A stretch of DNA of 5,497 bases from Candidatus Wildermuthbacteria bacterium RIFCSPHIGHO2_12_FULL_40_12 (GTDB taxonomy: Bacteria > Patescibacteriota > Minisyncoccia > Minisyncoccales > 2-12-FULL-40-12), in NCBI GenBank assembly GCA_001823315.1, contig MHUC01000006.1, positions 1,518-7,014 of the forward strand, written 5' to 3'. How positions within the stretch are numbered: the stretch's first letter is position 1; each line of letters opens with the position of its first letter. This document shows, one piece after another, positions 1-3,662 of the stretch. Made by a program: the position numbers and the translations under genes. The notes beneath the pieces are model-generated. The model was not told the origin of the DNA and did no database searches. It saw nothing but the letters and a program-made list of their open reading frames with translations.

Positions 1-478
1 AGGCGCCGCGGTCCGAAGATTGTTTCTCAAACAGTAAATTATGATATTCCCAGTATTTTCCTTGTTCTCTGGCGCAATGAGCAGCTTCTGCCGCCCTGTC
101 TCCGCCAACAACAGGGAAGTCCTTATAGATAAGGAGGATTTTACCTGTATCAACGTAATCTTTTTTGATTGAAGGAAGAGTATCAGCCGCGAATTTAGCG
201 CAGTAGGGACAGGCAAAATCGGCATATTCTGCCAACACCACTGGAGCATCGGTATTGCCAATGGCTGGCCAGTCATTAAGGTCAATAGAGATATTAAGCG
301 GTTTCGGCGCAGGATTTTCATCGGTCAGCACTTGATCGCCAACAATGCTGGCCGTGCCGCTTTTTGAGATATCGGAATTCTGCGAGAAGACAACGGCCCC
401 GGCAATTAAAGCCCCGGCCACCACTATTGCCGCCGGAATGACATAAGGATTGGATTGCGTTTTGTTTTCCGTCTCCAT
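1..478 (-). CDS. DsbA-family thiol:disulfide oxidoreductase, membrane-anchored, 3' end cut by window edge
   Basis: Reading from ATG at 478 towards position 1 gives 159 codons with no stop, so the C-terminus lies outside the window. Residues 12-31 form one hydrophobic segment after a short polar N-terminus, consistent with an uncleaved membrane anchor and a catalytic domain outside the cytoplasm. The thioredoxin-like domain begins near residue 70. It has the active-site CPYC motif (C90, C93) in the context EYADFACPYCAKF, and the later HCAREQGKYWEYHNLLF stretch (135-150) typical of the Thioredoxin_4/DSBA-like family. The cis-proline loop that should follow is beyond the edge. The expected role is making or isomerising disulfides in exported proteins. 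The gene is read in the same direction as the cupredoxin operon but has its own promoter, and no clear Shine-Dalgarno precedes its ATG. The family call is secure; oxidase versus isomerase cannot be decided. Confidence 0.93.
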   Translation of the reverse strand, partial: METENKTQSNPYVIPAAIVVAGALIAGAVVFSQNSDISKSGTASIVGDQVLTDENPAPKPLNISIDLNDWPAIGNTDAPVVLAEYADFACPYCAKFAADTLPSIKKDYVDTGKILLIYKDFPVVGGDRAAEAAHCAREQGKYWEYHNLLFEKQSSDRGA

Positions 479-529
479 AACTTTTAATTATTATTTTGAT
501 TATTCATCAGACCTTTTGTCGGTACGCCC

Positions 530-558
530 ATATTATCATTTTCCGCTCTTATCGTCAA
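530..558 (-). promoter_or_regulatory. Sigma70-type promoter with extended -10 for the DsbA-like gene
   Basis: On the minus strand TTGACG (558-553) is followed by exactly 17 bases and TAATAT (535-530), with TGA directly before the -10 box (extended -10 form). The predicted transcript starts near 523 and leaves a leader of about 45 bases before the ATG at 478. It lies in the 109-base gap after the reductase gene, so the DsbA-like gene can be expressed independently of the operon upstream. Confidence 0.75.
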
Positions 559-587
559 CTTCTGCCGCTCATAGCCGCGAGTTTCAA

Positions 588-1268
588 TTAAAAGTTTTCA
601 AACCGTATCTTGTTTTTACTTACCCCGAGTTGTTCTAATATATCTCTTGTCGTCCGTACCATTTTTGGCGGGCCAACCGCATACCAGATTGGCTGGTTAA
701 TGTCGGCAACCGATTGTCTAACGCAGTTCTCGTCAATAAGCCCGAGATGACATTTTATGAAAAAACGCGAATTGTTTTGTTCAATTTCTTTTAGTTCGTC
801 AAGGTATGCCGCGCTTTTCAAATCGTTGTTGGCGTAAAGAAGCGTTATTTCGTGTCCCAGCTTTTCCTCTATTGCAAATCTAATCATGCTTAAGCAGGGA
901 GCTATGCCGACTCCGCCGGCAATAAAAACAATAGATGCTTTGGGGTTTTTCGGCAAGGTAAATAATCCGTAAGGCCCTTGTATTATTACTGATGAGCCAA
1001 AAGGCAATTCGGTTAGGGTTTTTTTGAATCCGCTTTGAGAATCTCGGAAAACTATTTCCATTTTAGATTTTTCGTTTGGCGAAGAAGCGATGGAAAACAT
1101 TCGGTAGTTTCCAGCAGGATCAGGATAAAGCATTTTGGGAATGGAAATTTTTACGTATTGGCCTGCCAGAAAAGTAAAATTCTCGAGGGATGCGTCAAGA
1201 ACAATCTCAATCGTATTCTTGGCGATTGTCCGCCGTTCAATTATCGGAATCGTTATTTTGCGTATCAT
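588..1268 (-). CDS. Fre-like FAD/NAD(P)H oxidoreductase (ferredoxin-reductase fold)
   Basis: This soluble flavin reductase of 226 residues belongs to the ferredoxin-NADP reductase superfamily, close in length to E. coli Fre (233). The N-terminal FAD-binding barrel contains AGQYVKI and the flavin motif RMFS (56-59, a form of RxYS). The nucleotide-binding half contains GGVGIAP (118-124) and VGPPKMV (198-204), and the protein ends in an aromatic residue (RFENF). There is no 2Fe-2S domain and no membrane segment, so it should work in the cytoplasm, oxidising NADH or NADPH. I chose ATG at 1268 because family homology begins there; the frame is open back to a TTG at 1319, which would add 17 poorly conserved residues. 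It overlaps the end of the haem-protein gene by 32 bases, indicating translational coupling, and it is the natural electron donor to that protein. No Shine-Dalgarno is visible. Confidence 0.9.
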   Translation of the reverse strand: MIRKITIPIIERRTIAKNTIEIVLDASLENFTFLAGQYVKISIPKMLYPDPAGNYRMFSIASSPNEKSKMEIVFRDSQSGFKKTLTELPFGSSVIIQGPYGLFTLPKNPKASIVFIAGGVGIAPCLSMIRFAIEEKLGHEITLLYANNDLKSAAYLDELKEIEQNNSRFFIKCHLGLIDENCVRQSVADINQPIWYAVGPPKMVRTTRDILEQLGVSKNKIRFENF

Positions 1269-1869
1269 CGAGTTTTTGGTATTTACGTTGCCGCGCAACC
1301 GTCTTGAAAAATGCGGCAAATTGCAGCGTTATTACGAGAAGAGCCAGAATCAAAAAAGGATAACGAAACCAATTTCGTTCGTCGTAGCGCAAGAAAAGAA
1401 AATATAAAGCGTGTCCTGCGCTCAAGTAAAATATAATGTAAGCCGCGTAATGAATCCACTTCCAGGAGGAAGCTCCAAGAAATTTTAGCGCGGCATCCGA
1501 AGAAGTGATTAACAGAGCAATAGTGAAGAATAATGCCGTCAACCCGGCCAAAACAGGCAATTTTATGCCAGGTTCGGAGAGGGCGTAACCGCGAACACTA
1601 AGAAAATGAGAAATTGCCAAGAAGGCGTACCAAATACCGGTTTCTCTTCGCCAGGAAATTAACCTCGCTGTTTTGTTCCACAATTTTGCCAAGGGGCCTA
1701 TGATTAGAGTTGCAGACAAGAAAACAAAAGCGCTGTTGCCTAAAGCTTTCCATAACCTAACATCAGAGTCCAAACTTGGTCTTGAAAGCCAAAAAAGATA
1801 AACCAAGAGAGCCGCTATAGGTCCTATTGTAAGGTGATGCAGTAACGCCCTTTTCCCGATTAAAGCCAT
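1237..1869 (-). CDS. MsrQ/YedZ-like ferric-reductase transmembrane haem b protein
   Basis: This 210-residue protein has about six hydrophobic helices (near 12-29, 45-61, 78-95, 104-123, 137-160 and 168-188), matching the ferric reductase-like transmembrane domain. Candidate haem ligands are H88 (AISHFLS), H140 (KWIHYAAY) and H153 (SAGHALYF). The 13-residue spacing of the last two matches my recollection of the E. coli YedZ/MsrQ ligands. The basic WRRETG stretch before helix 3 and the SSDAALKFLG...WKWIH run before helix 5 are also MsrQ-like. In the known system MsrQ takes electrons from the flavin reductase Fre and passes them to the periplasmic reductase MsrP. Here a Fre-like gene follows directly, but the upstream partner is a cupredoxin and no MsrP is in view. 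Its start is 2 bases after the cupredoxin stop, so the genes are co-translated. It ends with TGA. The family is confident; the electron acceptor is inferred. Confidence 0.87.
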   Translation of the reverse strand: MALIGKRALLHHLTIGPIAALLVYLFWLSRPSLDSDVRLWKALGNSAFVFLSATLIIGPLAKLWNKTARLISWRRETGIWYAFLAISHFLSVRGYALSEPGIKLPVLAGLTALFFTIALLITSSDAALKFLGASSWKWIHYAAYIIFYLSAGHALYFLFLRYDERNWFRYPFLILALLVITLQFAAFFKTVARQRKYQKLDDTQNNDSDN

Positions 1870-1871
1870 AT

Positions 1872-2336
1872 CTACTCAATCACTTTTAATGTTCCCCATT
1901 GTCCGGCCAAGCGATGTCCAGGTTGGTTACAGTAATAAATAAATTCTCCTGACTGATCGGCGACAAACTCAATAGCGACCTGTTGGTTGACCGGCGTTTC
2001 TTCGTAGATATTGAATTCGTCAAGTTTGAAATCGTGTTTTCCGCTGGTCGTTGTGATGTTGATTTTCACTCGGTCTCCTTTATTCACCACAATTTCTTTA
2101 ATGGAGAATTGCGGTTTTGGGTTGCCATCAATAAATTCTACGAATGATTCCATGGTAAATTCTTTGACGGTTGGCGTTATTACCCCCTCATCATTTTCAA
2201 CGACATCCTGCGCTCCCCCTTGCCCAGGTTCCCCATAATAAGTGTTGGTTGGCGATTGCCCCGAATTATTTAGCCATATAGCTATTCCCACGATAACGAT
2301 AGCCGCGATAGCTAAAATTAAAATTTTATTTTTCAT
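1872..2336 (-). CDS. Membrane-anchored cupredoxin (type 1 copper protein)
   Basis: This is a 154-residue exported copper protein. Residues 4-21 are a strongly hydrophobic N-terminal segment, either an anchor or a signal peptide; there is no lipobox cysteine. A polar Gly/Gln/Asn-rich linker (about 23-56) leads to a cupredoxin domain (about 58-154). The copper site is recognisable: H101 (SGKHDFKL) and the C-terminal loop YYCNQPGHRLAGQWGTL, with C136 and H141. The position normally held by the axial Met (GHxxxGM) is Gln146, as in stellacyanin-like proteins. It is the first gene of an operon with a haem b membrane protein and an NAD(P)H-flavin reductase, so it probably accepts or relays electrons on the outer face. 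ATG at 2336 follows an A/T-rich leader with no Shine-Dalgarno. A divergent promoter lies at 2412-2440. The domain is certain; the physiological partner is unknown. Confidence 0.92.
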   Translation of the reverse strand: MKNKILILAIAAIVIVGIAIWLNNSGQSPTNTYYGEPGQGGAQDVVENDEGVITPTVKEFTMESFVEFIDGNPKPQFSIKEIVVNKGDRVKINITTTSGKHDFKLDEFNIYEETPVNQQVAIEFVADQSGEFIYYCNQPGHRLAGQWGTLKVIE

Positions 2337-2368
2337 AATTTGATTTTATTGATTAATTCTTTTATGAC

Positions 2369-2434
2369 ATACCGACCTTTGGCCCGTTTGTTTTAAGAAA
2401 AGCTTATTCTTATTCTCTTATGCGTTATCGGTAT
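2369..2434. repeat. Short inverted repeat ATACCGA/TCGGTAT in the divergent control region
   Basis: ATACCGA at 2369-2375 is the reverse complement of TCGGTAT at 2428-2434. The second copy lies directly after the -35 box of the cupredoxin promoter, inside its spacer. A related GTCGGTA at 518-524 sits at the predicted start of the DsbA-like transcript. It could be a shared operator, but seven bases can match by chance. Confidence 0.25.
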
Positions 2435-2440
2435 TGTCAA
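2412..2440 (-). promoter_or_regulatory. Putative promoter of the cupredoxin/haem protein/reductase operon
   Basis: On the minus strand a perfect TTGACA (2440-2435) is followed by 17 bases and GAGAAT (2417-2412), which matches the -10 consensus at four of six positions. The predicted start near 2405 would give a leader of about 70 bases before the cupredoxin ATG. The -35 box is convincing and the -10 box is weak, so the promoter may depend on an activator. Confidence 0.5.
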
Positions 2441-2464
2441 ATTAAACCAATATTTTTACCAAAA

Positions 2465-2493
2465 TTGACAACGCTGTTTTTCACTGATAAAAT
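2465..2493 (+). promoter_or_regulatory. Strong sigma70-type promoter for the CDGSH-cobalamin-ferredoxin block
   Basis: TTGACA (2465-2470) is followed by 17 bases and TAAAAT (2488-2493), with TGA directly before the -10 box. Predicted transcription begins near 2500, about 35 bases before the CDGSH start codon. It has the same architecture as the promoter at 530-558. Its -35 box stands back-to-back with the cupredoxin promoter, 24 A/T-rich bases apart. Confidence 0.75.
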
Positions 2494-2522
2494 CAATCAA
2501 AAGGTTGAAATCAATTAAATAT

Positions 2523-2526
2523 GGAG
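2523..2526 (+). promoter_or_regulatory. Shine-Dalgarno GGAG that fixes the CDGSH start
   Basis: GGAG lies 8 bases before ATG at 2535. It supports that start over the in-frame ATG at 2505, which lies at the predicted transcription start and has no such site. It is the only good Shine-Dalgarno seen before any gene in this window. Confidence 0.7.
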
Positions 2527-2534
2527 TTAATAAT

Positions 2535-2735
2535 ATGTCTAGAAAAATTATTAAAATAGCAAAGGGACCATTCGAGGTAAAGCCGCAAAAAGAGTCGGTT
2601 TTTATTTGTATGTGCGGTCTTTCTAAAAATCAGCCTTTCTACGATGGCTCTCATAAAAAAACACTTGACGAACCAGAAGGAGTTATATACGAATACGACG
2701 AACAGGGGCGCCGAAAAGAAGTAAACCAGATTTAA
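2535..2735 (+). CDS. CDGSH-type iron-sulfur protein with Tyr replacing the third Cys ligand
   Basis: This is a small cytoplasmic protein of 66 residues. The CDGSH iron-sulfur signature is clear: C25-M-C27-G-L-S-K-N-Q-P-F-Y36-D-G-S-H40, then KKT. In the family (mitoNEET type) three Cys and one His bind a labile [2Fe-2S] cluster used in electron or cluster transfer. The spacing is conserved (9 residues from the second ligand to the third, 4 from the third to His), but the third Cys is Tyr36. TAC differs from TGC by one base, so a real substitution and a sequence error are both possible. The N-terminal IAKGPFEVKP is typical of short prokaryotic members. The gene opens the plus-strand block, and only the codons GCG GCC separate its TAA from the next gene's ATG, in the same frame. 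Family membership is sure; whether a cluster is bound is not. Confidence 0.88.
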   Translation: MSRKIIKIAKGPFEVKPQKESVFICMCGLSKNQPFYDGSHKKTLDEPEGVIYEYDEQGRRKEVNQI

Positions 2736-2741
2736 GCGGCC

Positions 2742-3263
2742 ATGATTTTCGTTTTTACGGGCAACGGTAAGGGTAAGACGACGTCGGCTATCGGTCAGGC
2801 AATAAGAGCGGTCGGACAAGGAAAGAAAGTTTTAATGATTCAATTCATTAAAAGCCCAAAGTGGCCCAGCGGCGAAGAAAAAATCATCAGAGAGTTATCG
2901 CCTAGATTCCAGATTATTAAAGGAGGCAAGGGGTTTGTCGGTATAATGGGAGATAGTTTGCCAAGAAAGATTCACGAGGAAGCGGCTAAGGCAACATTGA
3001 TTCTGGCTAAAAAAGCGATACGTTCAAAAAAGTTTGGCTTAATTATTTTAGATGAAATAATAGTAGCAATAGATCTTAAATTGATTTCGATGGCGGCGGT
3101 GATTGCCGTATTGCAAGAAGTGTCAGAAGAAATTGATTTAATCTTAACCGGTCGCGGCGCGCCAAAGGGATTAATAAAGTTCGCTGATCTTGTCACCGAT
3201 TTTGGAGAAGTTAAGCATTACTATCAAAAAAAGGTTATAGCTAAAAAAAGTAGAGAATACTAA
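2742..3263 (+). CDS. cobO: ATP:corrinoid adenosyltransferase, CobA/CobO/BtuR family
   Basis: The enzyme transfers the adenosyl group of ATP to Co(I) corrinoid, making adenosylcobalamin in the cytoplasm. Of its 173 residues, the P-loop TGNGKGKTT begins at residue 6. Other family motifs follow in order: MIQFIKSP...SGEE (32-46), LDEI (103-106), LTGRGAP (135-141) and ADLVTDFGEVKHYYQKKVIA (148-167), ending in REY. It lacks the roughly 30-residue N-terminal arm that precedes the P-loop in enterobacterial CobA/BtuR, and an in-frame TAA three codons upstream rules out a longer start. The acceptor is probably salvaged cobalamin or cobinamide, since no corrin synthesis genes are in view; class II ribonucleotide reductase is a common user of the product. 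It lies between two iron-sulfur protein genes. Reduction of Co(II) to Co(I) needs a low-potential donor, and the neighbouring ferredoxin system could in principle supply it (inference). Confidence 0.93.
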   Translation: MIFVFTGNGKGKTTSAIGQAIRAVGQGKKVLMIQFIKSPKWPSGEEKIIRELSPRFQIIKGGKGFVGIMGDSLPRKIHEEAAKATLILAKKAIRSKKFGLIILDEIIVAIDLKLISMAAVIAVLQEVSEEIDLILTGRGAPKGLIKFADLVTDFGEVKHYYQKKVIAKKSREY

Positions 3264-3279
3264 GCATAAAACATAAAGC

Positions 3280-3546
3280 ATGGATCAAGAGGTTAAAAAG
3301 TTTAAAGTAAAGATCCTGCGAGATATTTGTATAACGGCGGGATCGTGCGAGATTTTATCTCCCAAAGTATTTAAGGTTGACGAAGAGGGAAAAGTGACAA
3401 TTTTGGATCAAGGGACACAGCCCGACGACAGCGGATTTATAGAGGTAACAAAAGATGAGCTGAAAAATGTAATGGAGGCCGCGAAGTCCTGTCCGGTCCT
3501 TGCTATTTTGGTTGCCGATGAAAATGGCAAGCAAATTTATCCTTAA
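3280..3546 (+). CDS. Single-cluster ferredoxin with three cluster cysteines (CxxAxxC...CP)
   Basis: This 88-residue protein has the fold signature of small single-cluster ferredoxins: RDICITAGSCEILSPKVFKVDEEGKV near the N-terminus and AAKSCPVLAI near the C-terminus. The cluster residues are C17, C23 and C71. The position of the second Cys is Ala20, as in [3Fe-4S] ferredoxins of the actinobacterial type (CVGAGxC). A [4Fe-4S] cluster with one non-Cys ligand is the alternative. A disordered acidic loop separates the two halves. It lies just upstream of a 2-oxoacid:ferredoxin oxidoreductase, so it is the obvious candidate electron acceptor, although a [3Fe-4S] cluster usually has a higher potential than expected for that job. 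ATG at 3280 is preceded by a short A-rich repeat and no Shine-Dalgarno. The ferredoxin family is certain; the cluster type is inferred. Confidence 0.92.
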   Translation: MDQEVKKFKVKILRDICITAGSCEILSPKVFKVDEEGKVTILDQGTQPDDSGFIEVTKDELKNVMEAAKSCPVLAILVADENGKQIYP

Positions 3547-3548
3547 TA

Positions 3549-3626
3549 ATGACGAAAGATAGTTTCACCCCGTTAGAAGTTTTGGGCATAAAATTTTTCA
3601 GAAAAAATTCTATGCAAATTATTTAA
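3549..3626 (+). CDS. Possible 25-residue small open reading frame between ferredoxin and korA
   Basis: An ATG two bases after the ferredoxin stop opens 25 codons ending in TAA (begins MTKDSFTPLEV, ends NSMQII). It has no Shine-Dalgarno, no recognisable family and a strong hairpin across its second half. Coupling to the ferredoxin stop is the only positive argument. It is most likely non-coding leader sequence. Confidence 0.15.
   Translation: MTKDSFTPLEVLGIKFFRKNSMQII
3586..3615 (+). terminator. AT-rich hairpin between ferredoxin and korA, possible weak terminator or processing site
   Basis: The arms 3586-3598 and 3603-3615 pair over 13 positions with one A-C mismatch, around a four-base loop (CAGA). 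The outer five pairs (GCATA/TATGC) close an A/T-only inner stem. No long T-run follows (AAATTATTT), so it is not a classical intrinsic terminator. It lies before a possible second promoter and could attenuate or separate the ferredoxin transcript from the oxidoreductase genes. Confidence 0.45.
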
Positions 3627-3650
3627 CGGTGGACAGAAACAAAATATAAG
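3623..3650 (+). promoter_or_regulatory. Possible internal promoter for the 2-oxoacid oxidoreductase genes
   Basis: TTAACG (3623-3628, four of six consensus bases) is followed by 16 bases and TATAAG (3645-3650, five of six). Transcription would begin near 3657, giving a nearly leaderless message for ATG 3663, which fits the lack of a Shine-Dalgarno there. It lies directly after the hairpin at 3586-3615. Confidence 0.4.
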
Positions 3651-3662
3651 CGTTTGTTTGAA

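Noticed and set aside
484..507. Seven-codon minus-strand leader peptide (MNNQNNN) before the DsbA-like gene
   Set aside because: It is an A/T-rich stretch where short frames arise by chance, and no attenuator structure is seen around it.
450..638. Plus-strand frame of 62 codons
   Set aside because: It overlaps the start of the DsbA-like gene and the dsbA promoter on the other strand, is rich in Ser/Phe/Tyr without any recognisable domain, and has no start signal.
1237..1239. Recoding of TGA (as in code 25 of some candidate phyla)
   Set aside because: No gene contains an internal TGA, glycine is encoded by GGN throughout, and the TGA here ends the haem-protein gene at the expected length.
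1269..1319. N-terminal extension of the flavin reductase from TTG at 1319
   Set aside because: The added residues are basic and unlike the family, the overlap with the haem-protein gene would grow to 83 bases, and the ATG at 1268 begins where family similarity begins.
2505..2534. Upstream ATG for the CDGSH protein
   Set aside because: It lies almost at the predicted transcription start, has no Shine-Dalgarno and would place the GGAG at 2523-2526 inside the gene.
2511..2819. Minus-strand frame of 102 codons opposite the CDGSH and cobO genes
   Set aside because: It is the antisense of two clearly identified genes and shows no domain; likewise the frames at 1035-1307, 1135-1407, 2011-2238, 2972-3196, 4895-5089 and 5063-5266.
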